DNA of 38,841 bases. Source: Buttiauxella agrestis ATCC 33320. Its GTDB lineage: Bacteria > Pseudomonadota > Gammaproteobacteria > Enterobacterales > Enterobacteriaceae. Below are positions 1-8,680 of the stretch, piece after piece. The notes below the pieces were generated by a model that was given only the letters and a program-made list of their open reading frames with translations, made no database searches and was not told where the DNA came from. The DNA lies in contig NZ_JMPI01000045.1 in NCBI RefSeq assembly GCF_000735355.1, positions 1-38,841 on the forward strand, read 5' to 3'. The number at the start of each line of letters is the position of its first letter. Positions within the stretch are counted from its first letter, which is position 1. The position numbers and the translations under genes are program-made.

Positions 1-1852
1 GGATATCCAGTGGCAGACCTACGGCCCGGGCCATCTGCTGGGTGTGAAACTCGGCGATGAACCCCTGCTCGAGCTGACCCGTGACCGTCTGCACCGGGAA
101 ACCCGCCGTCAGTTCGGTGACTGGCAATCCACCAGCGCGTACACGCCACGCGGCCAGCTGGCACAGCAGCAGACCCGGGACAGCCATCCGGCCCTGAACC
201 GCGATTATCACTACAGCGCCGCCGGGCTGCTGACCGGTATCCACACCGGTCACGGCGAACAGCATTACACGTATTCCCCGTCCGGGCGCCTGGAAAGCGC
301 ACGGCTGGGCGATACCATCCTCACCACGCTCACCGACCCGGCGGGCAACCGTAACGTGACCCTGGCGCACGATTTTATCCCGGGACCGGAAGACCGCCAT
401 ACCTGGAAAGATAACCGTACCGGACAGGATGAACGCTACACCTATCGCTACGATAAACACGGCAACCTGAGCGAAAAATGCCGTTACCTCTCCGGCTGGA
501 CCGGGGAGGAATATGCCCCGGATGAAACTCACCATTATCATTACGACCAGAGCCACCGTCTGACGCGTTACACCCGGGAAGATGACGGAAAGCCCACCGC
601 ACAGGGCCGCTATGTGTACGACCCGCTCGGTCGCCGGGTGGGTAAACTCACCGCCATCGTCAACCCGACAACGAAACAGACCGACACGCAGCACAGCTGG
701 TATGGCTGGGACGGCGACCGACTGGTGCTGAGCGAAAGCCAGGGCACGCAGCAGCACACGATTTATCAGCCCGGCAGCTTTATGCCGCTGGTGCGGGTGG
801 AGCAGATGAAAGCCGAAGACCACCACAGCACACTGGCTGAAAAGCTGGAACGTGACGCCGAAGTGACTTTCCCGCCAGTACTGCACCAGCGGCTGAATCT
901 TATTGAGCAGGAGCTGCGCAAAAACCAGCTCAGCGACGACACGGTGCAGTTCCTCAGCGCCACTGGCCTGAAAGCGGAAAATCTCGCCCTGTGGCTGGAG
1001 CCGGAGGCCGACAGTGACCGCAAAATCCATCTGTACCACTGCGACCACCTCGGCACACCGCTGGCACTGGTGAACCGCGAAGGCCATATCGACTGGCACA
1101 TCACCCTCGACCCGTGGGGCAATGTGCTCCGCGAACACAATCCGCAGAAACTGCACCAGCCGCTGAGAATGCAGGGCCAGCAATATGATGAAGAGTCGGG
1201 ACTGCACTACAACCGCCACCGTTATTACGAACCGCAGCAGGGCCGGTATATCACGCAGGATCCGATTGGATTGGCGGGGGGAATGAATGGATATAAATAT
1301 GTATTAAATCCACTTAAGAACATTGATCCGTTAGGGCTATCTGGTGACATGACAATATATTCCTCAGGGGATGGGGGGGCAAGCATGATGTCTGGGCACT
1401 CATGGATATCATATACTCCAGATAATGGGACAACAACAACCTATGGTACATGGGGAAATAATCCGACAGGTCATGGTAATGGTCTCTTTGAAAATCTTGA
1501 ACTTAGCCGTAGTGCTGATGCCACGAGAACTATACATATAGATGATATAAAAGAGAAAGAGCTTTACGACTTAATTAAGAAATATAAAGATAAAGGTAAT
1601 GATGCCTGGAAGCTTTCGTCACCATGCTCAAGTTTCGCAAGAGATGCATGGAATACAGCAGCTAACGAAAACTTAAATTCAAACTATGGGTTTATTAGTA
1701 ACCCCACAACACTAAAGAACGCTATTATTGATGCTAATGGTGGAATACCGCATGGAATCATGGTGTATCCAAATGGTGGTAACAGCGCATCAAGTGGGGC
1801 ATCAGGGCGCTCATCTGGTTCTTCAATGAACTCATCTGGCTCATTTTTATGA
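1..1852 (+). CDS. Rhs polymorphic toxin, C-terminal part (partial at 5' end)
   Basis: This is the 3' portion of an Rhs-family contact-dependent toxin. The frame is open from base 2, so the true start lies outside the window. The encoded part has repeated YD motifs (YTYSPSGRL, YRYDKHGNL, YVYDPLGRR), then the core-ending region YITQDPIGLAGG and IDPLGLSG, where Rhs proteins are known to self-cleave to release the C-terminal toxin inside the Rhs shell. The last 168 residues (1346-1849) are a variable tip with GHSWISY (His codon 1397-1399) and SPCSSFARDAW (Cys codon 1625-1627). This His-before-Cys order suggests a circularly permuted papain/NlpC-type hydrolase (inference). A Ser/Gly-rich tail ends the protein. 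The core is GC-rich and the tip AT-rich, typical of tip exchange. Type VI secretion is the usual Rhs export route, but no secretion gene is visible here. Confidence 0.93.
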   Translation, partial: DIQWQTYGPGHLLGVKLGDEPLLELTRDRLHRETRRQFGDWQSTSAYTPRGQLAQQQTRDSHPALNRDYHYSAAGLLTGIHTGHGEQHYTYSPSGRLESARLGDTILTTLTDPAGNRNVTLAHDFIPGPEDRHTWKDNRTGQDERYTYRYDKHGNLSEKCRYLSGWTGEEYAPDETHHYHYDQSHRLTRYTREDDGKPTAQGRYVYDPLGRRVGKLTAIVNPTTKQTDTQHSWYGWDGDRLVLSESQGTQQHTIYQPGSFMPLVRVEQMKAEDHHSTLAEKLERDAEVTFPPVLHQRLNLIEQELRKNQLSDDTVQFLSATGLKAENLALWLEPEADSDRKIHLYHCDHLGTPLALVNREGHIDWHITLDPWGNVLREHNPQKLHQPLRMQGQQYDEESGLHYNRHRYYEPQQGRYITQDPIGLAGGMNGYKYVLNPLKNIDPLGLSGDMTIYSSGDGGASMMSGHSWISYTPDNGTTTTYGTWGNNPTGHGNGLFENLELSRSADATRTIHIDDIKEKELYDLIKKYKDKGNDAWKLSSPCSSFARDAWNTAANENLNSNYGFISNPTTLKNAIIDANGGIPHGIMVYPNGGNSASSGASGRSSGSSMNSSGSFL

Positions 1853-2205
1853 AATCTGTATTATTTATATTTATCTTAACATTATTGAATAATGAAGCTT
1901 TTGGAGGTATCAACCAAATGATTCTCGAGACAAAAGATGTCGCTGGGTTAAAAATAGAAGAACAGGGAAATAGTCATAGAGGGAATGTAATATTAGTGAG
2001 TGGTTTAGCTTTTCATAGTGCTTTAGCTGTGGATAAAATAATAACGAAAACAAATAGTGATTCAAGCATAACAATGTTGGTGTATCTATCAACAGCTAGA
2101 TCCGGTATGTCTGGACGATTTAAATACGAAATTAACATCCCACCCAATATAAACACAGTAACTTTTGGGAATGAGAAAGTAATCATATGGAAAAATAAAT
2201 CATAG
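1849..2205 (+). CDS. Predicted periplasmic immunity protein for the Rhs toxin
   Basis: A 118-residue protein whose ATG overlaps the Rhs stop codon (ATGA, 4 bases), so the two are translationally coupled. It begins MKSVLFIFILTLLNNEAFGG, which reads as a Sec signal peptide with probable cleavage near AFG. The mature part (about 99 residues) has no cysteines, no membrane segment and no motif I recognise. The DNA is AT-rich like the toxin tip and unlike the Rhs core or sucD. In Rhs loci the gene directly after the toxin tip normally encodes its immunity protein. An export signal implies that the toxin acts in the periplasm, for example on cell-wall peptide or another envelope substrate. Function is inferred from position, not from homology. 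Confidence 0.75.
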   Translation: MKSVLFIFILTLLNNEAFGGINQMILETKDVAGLKIEEQGNSHRGNVILVSGLAFHSALAVDKIITKTNSDSSITMLVYLSTARSGMSGRFKYEINIPPNINTVTFGNEKVIIWKNKS

Positions 2206-2222
2206 CTTATTTAATCATCCAT

Positions 2223-2248
2223 AAAAAAGGCCGCTCAAAAGAGCGGCC
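2223..2248 (-). terminator. Rho-independent terminator of sdh-suc operon
   Basis: Perfect 8-bp stem GGCCGCTC/GAGCGGCC (2229-2236 with 2241-2248), 4-base loop, followed on the - strand by six T. It lies 31 bases past the sucD stop. There is no T tract on the + side, so it should not terminate the Rhs-immunity transcript efficiently. Confidence 0.9.
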
Positions 2249-2279
2249 AACCATGTCGAACATTTATTATTAGTTCTGC
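2223..2279 (-). ncRNA. sdhX: sucD 3' UTR, candidate SdhX-like sRNA
   Basis: Between the sucD stop and its terminator lies a short 3' UTR. In E. coli and Salmonella this position of the sdh-suc mRNA yields the sRNA SdhX (RybD) by RNase E processing; it represses ackA. Here about 30 unpaired bases precede a GC-rich hairpin and U tract, the usual shape of an Hfq-dependent 3' UTR sRNA. The assignment rests on position and architecture; I could not align it to the reference sRNA. Confidence 0.4.
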
Positions 2280-3152
2280 TTACTGAGGCAAAATAGCTTT
2301 CAGTGCGTCACCGATGTCAGCCAGGCTGCGGACGGTTTTCACGCCTGCGGCTTCCAGCGCTGCGAATTTCTCATCCGCTGTGCCTTTACCACCTGCAATG
2401 ATGGCGCCAGCATGGCCCATACGCTTGCCTTTCGGTGCAGTCACACCCGCGATGTAACCCACTACTGGCTTGGTGACATGCTCTTTGATGTAAGCGGCTG
2501 CTTCTTCTTCTGCGCTACCACCGATCTCACCGATCATCACGATTGCTTCGGTCTTCGGATCTTCCTGGAACATCTTCAGGATATCGATGAAGTTAGAGCC
2601 AGGGATCGGGTCACCGCCGATGCCTACGCAAGTAGACTGGCCCAGACCGATATCGGTAGTCTGTTTAACGGCTTCATAGGTCAGCGTGCCGGAGCGGGAA
2701 ACGATACCCACTTTGCCTGGCAGGTGAATGTGGCCTGGCATGATACCGATTTTGCACTCGCCTGGGGTGATAACGCCTGGGCAGTTTGGCCCAATCATGC
2801 GCACGCCAGCTTCGTCCAGTTTCACTTTCACAGTCAGCATATCCAGCGTCGGGATACCTTCGGTGATGGTGATAATCAGCTTAATGCCTGCGTCGATTGC
2901 TTCCAGAATGGAGTCTTTGCAGAACGGTGCCGGAACGTAGATAACAGAAGCAGTAGCGCCTGTTGCTTCTACGGCTTCGCGCACGGTGTTAAATACTGGC
3001 AGACCGAGGTGCTCAGTGCCGCCTTTGCCTGGCGTAACCCCGCCAACCATTTGCGTACCGTATGCAATCGCCTGCTCGGAGTGGAAAGTCCCCTGGCTGC
3101 CGGTGAAACCCTGGCAAATCACCTTGGTGTTTTTATCGATCAAAATGGACAT
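2280..3152 (-). CDS. sucD: Succinyl-CoA synthetase alpha subunit
   Basis: 290 residues, against about 289 in E. coli. The enzyme makes succinate and ATP/GTP from succinyl-CoA in the cytoplasm as an alpha2beta2 complex with SucC. The N-terminal CoA-binding Rossmann region holds [15 protein letters not shown], and the active-site phosphohistidine is in [17 protein letters not shown] near residue 247. The start ATG overlaps the sucC TAA stop by one base (TAATG), indicating coupled translation of equal subunits. It is the last gene of the sdhCDAB-sucABCD transcription unit and is followed by a terminator. It converges with the Rhs immunity gene; in E. coli the next genes here are mngR/mngA. Confidence 0.98.
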   Translation of the reverse strand: MSILIDKNTKVICQGFTGSQGTFHSEQAIAYGTQMVGGVTPGKGGTEHLGLPVFNTVREAVEATGATASVIYVPAPFCKDSILEAIDAGIKLIITITEGIPTLDMLTVKVKLDEAGVRMIGPNCPGVITPGECKIGIMPGHIHLPGKVGIVSRSGTLTYEAVKQTTDIGLGQSTCVGIGGDPIPGSNFIDILKMFQEDPKTEAIVMIGEIGGSAEEEAAAYIKEHVTKPVVGYIAGVTAPKGKRMGHAGAIIAGGKGTADEKFAALEAAGVKTVRSLADIGDALKAILPQ

Positions 3153-4318
3153 TATTTCCCCTCCACGGCAGCAACAACCTGCTGTGCTGCATCCGTCAGA
3201 CTTTTCGCTGCAATAATATTCAGGCCGCTGTCAGCCAGTTTCTTCGCACCCAGTTCCGCATTGTTACCTTCCAGACGAACAACCACTGGAACGTTAACAC
3301 CCACTTCTGCAACCGCACCGATGATGCCGTCTGCAATCAGGTCACAACGCACGATACCGCCGAAGATGTTAACCAGAACCGCTTTCACTTTGTCATCAGA
3401 CAGAATGATTTTGAATGCTTCGGTTACGCGTTCTTTGGTTGCACCGCCGCCAACGTCCAGGAAGTTTGCTGGTTCGCCGCCGTGCAGTTTAACGATGTCC
3501 ATGGTGCCCATTGCCAGGCCCGCACCGTTAACCATGCAACCGATGTTGCCATCAAGCGCAACGTAGTTCAGTTCCCACTGAGCAGCCTGGGATTCACGTG
3601 CATCTTCCTGGCTTGGGTCACGCATTTCACGCAGCTCTGGCTGGCGGAACAATGCGTTGCCATCGGCGCCCAGTTTGCCATCGAGGCATACCAGATCGCC
3701 CTGCTTGGTGATAACCAGCGGGTTGATTTCGATCAGCGCCAGGTCACGATCCAGGAAGATGTTCGCCAGGCCCATGAAGATCTTGGTGAACTGCTGAACC
3801 TGTTTACCTTCCAGACCCAGTTTGAACGCCAGTTCACGGCCTTGATAAGGCATTGGGCCTGCCAGTGGATCCAGAGCAACTTTGTGGATCAGATGCGGGG
3901 TTTCTTCCGCAACTTTTTCAATTTCAACGCCACCTTCGGTGGACGCCATAAACACGACGCGACGGGAGCTACGATCAACCACCGCGCCGAGATACAGTTC
4001 TTTATCAATGTCAGTCGCAGCTTCAACCAGAATCTGGTGAACCGGCTGGCCATTTGCGTCTGTCTGGTATGTGACCAGACGTTTACCCAACCAGTGCTCA
4101 GCAAAAGCACGGATGTCTTCTTTGCTGTTAACCACTTTCACGCCGCCCGCTTTACCGCGGCCACCAGCATGAACCTGACATTTTACCACCCACGGACCAG
4201 CACCAATTTTTGATGCTGCTTCTTCCGCTTCACGTGGAGTGTTGCAGGCGTAACCGACTGGAGCCGGCAGGCCATATCGAGCAAACAACTGTTTCGCCTG
4301 ATACTCGTGTAAGTTCAT
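3152..4318 (-). CDS. sucC: Succinyl-CoA synthetase beta subunit (ADP-forming)
   Basis: 388 residues, the same as E. coli SucC. It supplies the nucleotide-binding half of succinyl-CoA synthetase: an N-terminal ATP-grasp domain starting [16 protein letters not shown], with the basic glycine-rich segment [16 protein letters not shown] around residues 46-61, and a C-terminal flavodoxin-like domain with [16 protein letters not shown]. It is separated from sucB by 108 bases containing a REP-like palindrome, and coupled to sucD by a TAATG junction. Confidence 0.98.
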   Translation of the reverse strand: MNLHEYQAKQLFARYGLPAPVGYACNTPREAEEAASKIGAGPWVVKCQVHAGGRGKAGGVKVVNSKEDIRAFAEHWLGKRLVTYQTDANGQPVHQILVEAATDIDKELYLGAVVDRSSRRVVFMASTEGGVEIEKVAEETPHLIHKVALDPLAGPMPYQGRELAFKLGLEGKQVQQFTKIFMGLANIFLDRDLALIEINPLVITKQGDLVCLDGKLGADGNALFRQPELREMRDPSQEDARESQAAQWELNYVALDGNIGCMVNGAGLAMGTMDIVKLHGGEPANFLDVGGGATKERVTEAFKIILSDDKVKAVLVNIFGGIVRCDLIADGIIGAVAEVGVNVPVVVRLEGNNAELGAKKLADSGLNIIAAKSLTDAAQQVVAAVEGK

Positions 4319-4354
4319 GAGTTCTATCCATCCTTCAGGGTAATCGTTATAAAC

Positions 4355-4407
4355 CTGTAGGCCGGTGCGCTATTCATGCCAGATGGCGCGCAGCTTTCGG
4401 CCTACAG
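4355..4407. repeat. REP-like palindrome between sucB and sucC
   Basis: Inverted arms CTGTAGGCC (4356-4364) and GGCCTACAG (4399-4407) enclose a GC-rich interior with GGTGCGC and GGCGCGC. This looks like the repetitive extragenic palindromes of enterobacteria (GTAGGCC...GGCCTAC). In an operon such an element can stabilise upstream mRNA or allow partial termination. Family assignment is by appearance only. Confidence 0.6.
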
Positions 4408-4426
4408 TGCAGGTGATGCTTTAAAA

Positions 4427-5653
4427 CTAAACGTCCAGCAGCAGACGAGTCGGGTCTTCGAGCAATTCTTTGATTGCTACCAGATAACCCACTGATTCAC
4501 GGCCATCGATCAAACGGTGATCGTAAGACAGCGCCAGATACATCATTGGCAGGATCTCAACTTTACCGTCAACCGCCATCGGACGATCTTTGATAGCGTG
4601 CATGCCAAGGATCGCGCTCTGCGGCGGGTTGATGATCGGCGTTGACATCAGGGAACCAAACACACCACCGTTGGTGATAGTGAAGTTACCACCAGTCAAA
4701 TCTTCAACTGTCAGCTTGCCGTCACGGCCTTTCACTGCCAGTTCTTTGATGCGTTTTTCGATGTCAGCCATACCCAGAGTATCAACATCACGCAGTACCG
4801 GAGTCACCAGGCCACGTGGGGTAGAAACCGCGATGCTCACGTCGAAGTAGTTGTGATAAACCACGTCTTCGCCATCGATAGAAGCGTTCACTTCCGGATA
4901 GCGTTTCAGCGCTTCAACGACCGCTTTGATGTAGAAGGACATGAAGCCCAGACGTACACCATGGCGTTTCTCAAAAGATTCACCGTACTGCTTACGCAGT
5001 TCCATGATTGGCTTCATGTTCACTTCGTTAAACGTCGTGAGCATGGCGGTGGAATTTTTCGCTTCCAGCAAACGTTCAGCAACGCGTTTGCGCAGGCGAG
5101 TCATTGGAACGCGTTTTTCGCTACGGCCAGCCAGTGGCGCAACCGGAGTTTTGGATTCTTCTGCCGCTTTAGCTTGAGCAGGTTGAGCCGCTTTCGCCTG
5201 AGTCAGATGCTTATCCACATCTTCACGGGTGATACGACCGCCAACACCGCTGCCTTTAATGGCATTAGCATCCAGAGAATGCTCTGCAATCAGGCGGCGA
5301 ATAGCCGGGCTGAGAGCGTCATTGCTCTGCTCTTCCAAAGAAGCCTGCTGGCGCTGCGCCGGGGTAGACTCTTTGCTTTCTGCTTTCGCAGAAGTCTCTT
5401 TACCAGAGCTGTTGCCTTCACGCAGGCGACCCAGGATTTGACGAGAAGTTACGGTGGTGCCTTCATCTTCCAGTACAGCATCCAGAATACCATCTGCAGA
5501 CGCCGGTACTTCCAGTACCACTTTGTCAGTTTCGATTTCCACCAGCACTTCGTCACGGGTCACGGTGTCACCCGGTTTTTTATGCCAGGTTGCAACAGTC
5601 GCATCGGCAACGGACTCAGGCAGGTCAGGAACTAGAATATCTACGCTACTCAT
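4427..5653 (-). CDS. sucB: 2-oxoglutarate dehydrogenase E2, dihydrolipoyl succinyltransferase
   Basis: 408 residues, about three longer than E. coli SucB. Core of the 2-oxoglutarate dehydrogenase complex; transfers the succinyl group from lipoyl-lysine to CoA. Domains in order: one lipoyl domain (residues 1-80, lipoylated Lys in [13 protein letters not shown]), an Ala/Gln/Glu-rich linker, the peripheral-subunit-binding domain (about 112-150, [16 protein letters not shown]), a second Ala/Lys/Gln-rich linker, and the catalytic domain ending with [12 protein letters not shown], which carries the active-site His and Asp. It lies 14 bases after sucA. Confidence 0.98.
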   Translation of the reverse strand: MSSVDILVPDLPESVADATVATWHKKPGDTVTRDEVLVEIETDKVVLEVPASADGILDAVLEDEGTTVTSRQILGRLREGNSSGKETSAKAESKESTPAQRQQASLEEQSNDALSPAIRRLIAEHSLDANAIKGSGVGGRITREDVDKHLTQAKAAQPAQAKAAEESKTPVAPLAGRSEKRVPMTRLRKRVAERLLEAKNSTAMLTTFNEVNMKPIMELRKQYGESFEKRHGVRLGFMSFYIKAVVEALKRYPEVNASIDGEDVVYHNYFDVSIAVSTPRGLVTPVLRDVDTLGMADIEKRIKELAVKGRDGKLTVEDLTGGNFTITNGGVFGSLMSTPIINPPQSAILGMHAIKDRPMAVDGKVEILPMMYLALSYDHRLIDGRESVGYLVAIKELLEDPTRLLLDV

Positions 5654-5667
5654 TTTTTATCCTTTAA

Positions 5668-8475
5668 TTAATCGACGTTCAGCGCGTCATTAACCAGATC
5701 TTGCTGCTGTTTCTGGTGAACGGACAAGTACCCTACCGCAGGTGATGCGGAGGCTGGACGACCTGCATAACGCAGGGCTGATCCAAATGGAATCACTTCA
5801 CGGAAATGGTGCTGGCTACAGTACCATGCGCCCTGGTTAAGCGGCTCTTCCTGGCACCACACAAAATCATGTACGTGAGCAAATGGTTTCAATGCTTCCT
5901 GCACCGCCTGGTGCGGGAACGGATACAACTGTTCGATGCGCACAATCGCCACATCTTTTTGATCGTTCTTACGACGCTGTTCCAGCAAATCGTAATAAAC
6001 CTTACCAGAACACAGGACGACGCGTTTCACCGCTTTAGGATCAAGCTCGTCAACTTCGCCAATGGCAGGTAAGAAGGTGCCGTTAGCCAGTTCTTCCATG
6101 GTGGAAACTGCCAGTGGGTGACGCAGCAGAGACTTAGGCGACATCACCACCAGCGGACGGCGCATACCGCGCAGCGCCTGACGACGCAGCATGTGGTAAA
6201 CCTGAGCCGGAGTAGAAGGCACGCAAACCTGCATGTTTTGTTCAGCACACAGTTGGAGGTAACGCTCCAGACGCGCGGAGGAGTGCTCCGGACCCTGGCC
6301 TTCGTAACCGTGCGGCAGCAACATCACCAGGCCACACATACGGCCCCATTTCTGCTCGCCGGAACTGATGAACTGGTCGATAACAACCTGAGCGCCGTTG
6401 GCGAAGTCGCCGAACTGAGCTTCCCAGATAGTCAGCGTGCGAGGTTCCGCAGTGGCATAACCGTATTCGAACGCCAGAACTGCTTCTTCAGACAGTACGG
6501 AGTCCCAAACTTTAAACTCACCCTGGCTGTTGTGAACGTGTTGCAGTGGCGTGTAAGTTGAACCGTTAGTCTGGTTGTGAATCACAGCGTGGCGGTGGAA
6601 GAATGTCCCACGTCCCACGTCTTCACCCGACAAACGCACAGAAACGCCTTCATCAACCAGAGTTGCATACGCCAGATTTTCAGCCGCGCCCCAGTCAAAT
6701 TTCTTCGCGCCGTTCGCCATTTCCATGCGGTCGCTGTAGATTTTCGCTACGCGTGACTGCATCTCAACGGTTTCAGGGGCGCTACTAATACGCTTAGCCA
6801 GCTCCTGCAAACGCTTCATCTCTACCTTGTTCGGATAGCTCTCATCCCACTCGTGGTTGAGGTATGGCGACCAGGTAAATGAATGCATGTTCATTGGGCG
6901 GTATTCTTCAACCACACATTCGCCAGCATCCAGCGCGTCACGATAGAGATTCACCATTTCGGTGGCATCTTCAAGCGTTGCCAGTTTTTGCTGCTCCAGA
7001 CGGTCTGCGTAGATCTTACGCGGCGTCGGGTGTTTCTTAATTTTCTGATACATCACTGGCTGAGTTGCGCTTGGCTCATCAGCTTCGTTATGACCATGGC
7101 GACGGTAGCAAACCAGATCGATAAACACGTCGCGCTTAAAGGTATTACGGAAGTCCAGCGCCAGACGAGTCACAAACGCTACCGCTTCCGGATCATCTGC
7201 ATTCACGTGGAAAATTGGCGCCATCACCATCTTACCGATATCGGTACAGTACGGCGTAGAACGCGCATCCAGCGGGTTAGAGGTGGTGAAACCAATCTGG
7301 TTGTTGATAACAATGCGAACGGTACCGCCCACTTCGTAACCACGCGCTTTGGACATGTTCAGGGTTTCCTGAACCACGCCCTGCCCGGCTACCGCGGCGT
7401 CACCATGAATGGTGATTGGCAGAACCTGGTTAATGCCTGGTTTTTCCAGACGGTCCAGACGCGCGCGCACAGAACCGATAACCACCGGGCTAACGATTTC
7501 GAGGTGTGATGGGTTAAACGCCAGCGCCAGGTGAACCAGGCCGCCTTCGGTTTCAACGTCAGATGAGAAGCCCATGTGGTACTTCACATCACCGGTGCCG
7601 AGGTGTTCTTTATGCTTACCGGCGAACTCGTCGAACAGTTCCTGCGGTTTTTTACCCAGTACGTTGATGAGTACGTTCAGGCGGCCACGGTGCGCCATAC
7701 CCAGAACCACTTCACGTGTGCCGCTCTTGCCCGCATGGCGGATCATCTCTTTGAGCATTGGCACCAGTGCATCACCGCCTTCCAGCGAGAAGCGTTTTGC
7801 GCCTGGGAATTTCGCACCCAGGTAACGCTCAAGGCCTTCTGCTGCGGTCAGCTCCTGCAAGAAGCGTTTTTTCTCATCAACAGTAAATGTTGAGTGACCC
7901 ACTACCGATTCAATGCGCTGCTGAATCCAGCGTTTTTCTTCGGTGTTGGTGATGTGCATATATTCCGCACCGATAGATCCGCCGTAAGTCTGCTTCAGCG
8001 CACTGATCAAGTCGGACAACTTCATGGTTTCTTTGCCGCTGGCAAAAGAACCCACATTGAAAGTTTCCTGAAGATCGGCGTCAGTCAGATTATGGAAGGT
8101 CGGGTCAAGATCGGGAACCGCGTCCTGTTTCCATAAACCAAGTGGATCAAGGTTTGCAGCCTGATGGCCACGGAAACGCCAGGCGTTGATCAGCTGCAAC
8201 ACTTTGACTTGCTTGACGTCGGTGTCAGGGTCGGTAATTGCGGTGGAATAACGTGAGGCATCCTTCGCCAGACGACGGAAATAATCACGTGTTTTGGAAT
8301 GGAATTGATCCGGTCTGGCCCCGGTTCCAGGTAATTGCTGGAACATTGAGCGCCAGTGCGCATCAACAGAGTCAGGATCGGTTAAGAAGTCTTCATAGAG
8401 CTGCTCTATCCAGGACTGGTTTGCACCTGCCAGGTAAGAGGAATCCAGCCAGGCTTTCATTTCGCCGTTCTGCAT
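5668..8475 (-). CDS. sucA: 2-oxoglutarate dehydrogenase E1 component
   Basis: 935 residues (E. coli 933). Thiamine-diphosphate-dependent decarboxylase that oxidises 2-oxoglutarate and succinylates the lipoyl group of SucB. The N-terminal segment MQNGEMKAWLDSSYLAG is the E2-binding region. Downstream come GMAHRGRLNVLINVLGK, HGDAAVAGQGVVQETLN and the thiamine-site region ending in NNQIGFTTS. It is preceded by a 205-base gap with two hairpins. In E. coli a separate suc promoter lies in this gap; I could not pick one with confidence here. Confidence 0.98.
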   Translation of the reverse strand: MQNGEMKAWLDSSYLAGANQSWIEQLYEDFLTDPDSVDAHWRSMFQQLPGTGARPDQFHSKTRDYFRRLAKDASRYSTAITDPDTDVKQVKVLQLINAWRFRGHQAANLDPLGLWKQDAVPDLDPTFHNLTDADLQETFNVGSFASGKETMKLSDLISALKQTYGGSIGAEYMHITNTEEKRWIQQRIESVVGHSTFTVDEKKRFLQELTAAEGLERYLGAKFPGAKRFSLEGGDALVPMLKEMIRHAGKSGTREVVLGMAHRGRLNVLINVLGKKPQELFDEFAGKHKEHLGTGDVKYHMGFSSDVETEGGLVHLALAFNPSHLEIVSPVVIGSVRARLDRLEKPGINQVLPITIHGDAAVAGQGVVQETLNMSKARGYEVGGTVRIVINNQIGFTTSNPLDARSTPYCTDIGKMVMAPIFHVNADDPEAVAFVTRLALDFRNTFKRDVFIDLVCYRRHGHNEADEPSATQPVMYQKIKKHPTPRKIYADRLEQQKLATLEDATEMVNLYRDALDAGECVVEEYRPMNMHSFTWSPYLNHEWDESYPNKVEMKRLQELAKRISSAPETVEMQSRVAKIYSDRMEMANGAKKFDWGAAENLAYATLVDEGVSVRLSGEDVGRGTFFHRHAVIHNQTNGSTYTPLQHVHNSQGEFKVWDSVLSEEAVLAFEYGYATAEPRTLTIWEAQFGDFANGAQVVIDQFISSGEQKWGRMCGLVMLLPHGYEGQGPEHSSARLERYLQLCAEQNMQVCVPSTPAQVYHMLRRQALRGMRRPLVVMSPKSLLRHPLAVSTMEELANGTFLPAIGEVDELDPKAVKRVVLCSGKVYYDLLEQRRKNDQKDVAIVRIEQLYPFPHQAVQEALKPFAHVHDFVWCQEEPLNQGAWYCSQHHFREVIPFGSALRYAGRPASASPAVGYLSVHQKQQQDLVNDALNVD

Positions 8476-8594
8476 CGTGATCCCTTAAGCATTTATATGC
8501 TTATTTCGCCGTGAATAACTATTGCGTACACATGTGGTACACATTACCGGGGTTCACAACTACGAGCCTTTTTCCTTTCCAGGCGGCTCGAGAA

Positions 8595-8640
8595 GGAACC
8601 TTTAAAAACTGTCGCAACAGGGCAGTTTTTAAAGGTTTCC
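8595..8640. repeat. Long inverted repeat in sdhB-sucA gap
   Basis: The 13-base arms CCTTTAAAAACTG (8599-8611) and CAGTTTTTAAAGG (8623-8635) are perfectly complementary and are extended by GGAA/TTCC across a one-base bulge, with an 11-base loop. The hairpin is within the sdh-suc transcript. It lacks a terminal T run on either strand, so it looks more like an mRNA-processing or stability structure, or a small repeat element, than a terminator. Confidence 0.8.
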
Positions 8641-8651
8641 TGCAAATTTTC

Positions 8652-8671
8652 CCCTCTCCCGAAGGAGAGGG
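8652..8671. repeat. GC-rich hairpin just after sdhB
   Basis: Perfect 8-bp arms CCCTCTCC (8652-8659) and GGAGAGGG (8664-8671) with loop CGAA, nine bases past the sdhB stop. CCCTCTCC/GGAGAGGG palindromes recur between genes in many enterobacteria. There is no T tract, so it probably shapes mRNA ends rather than stopping transcription. Confidence 0.7.
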
Positions 8672-8680
8672 AACTAAAAG

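Noticed and set aside
2412-3566. Long + strand open frame opposite sucD/sucC (384 codons)
   Set aside because: It is antisense to two near-perfect core genes and has low-complexity, family-free translation; high-GC codon bias of sucCD explains the open frame.
8526-8540. Near-palindrome GTACACATGTGGTAC upstream of sucA as an operator
   Set aside because: It is symmetric only after removing one base and matches neither CRP, PdhR nor ArcA consensus well enough to call.
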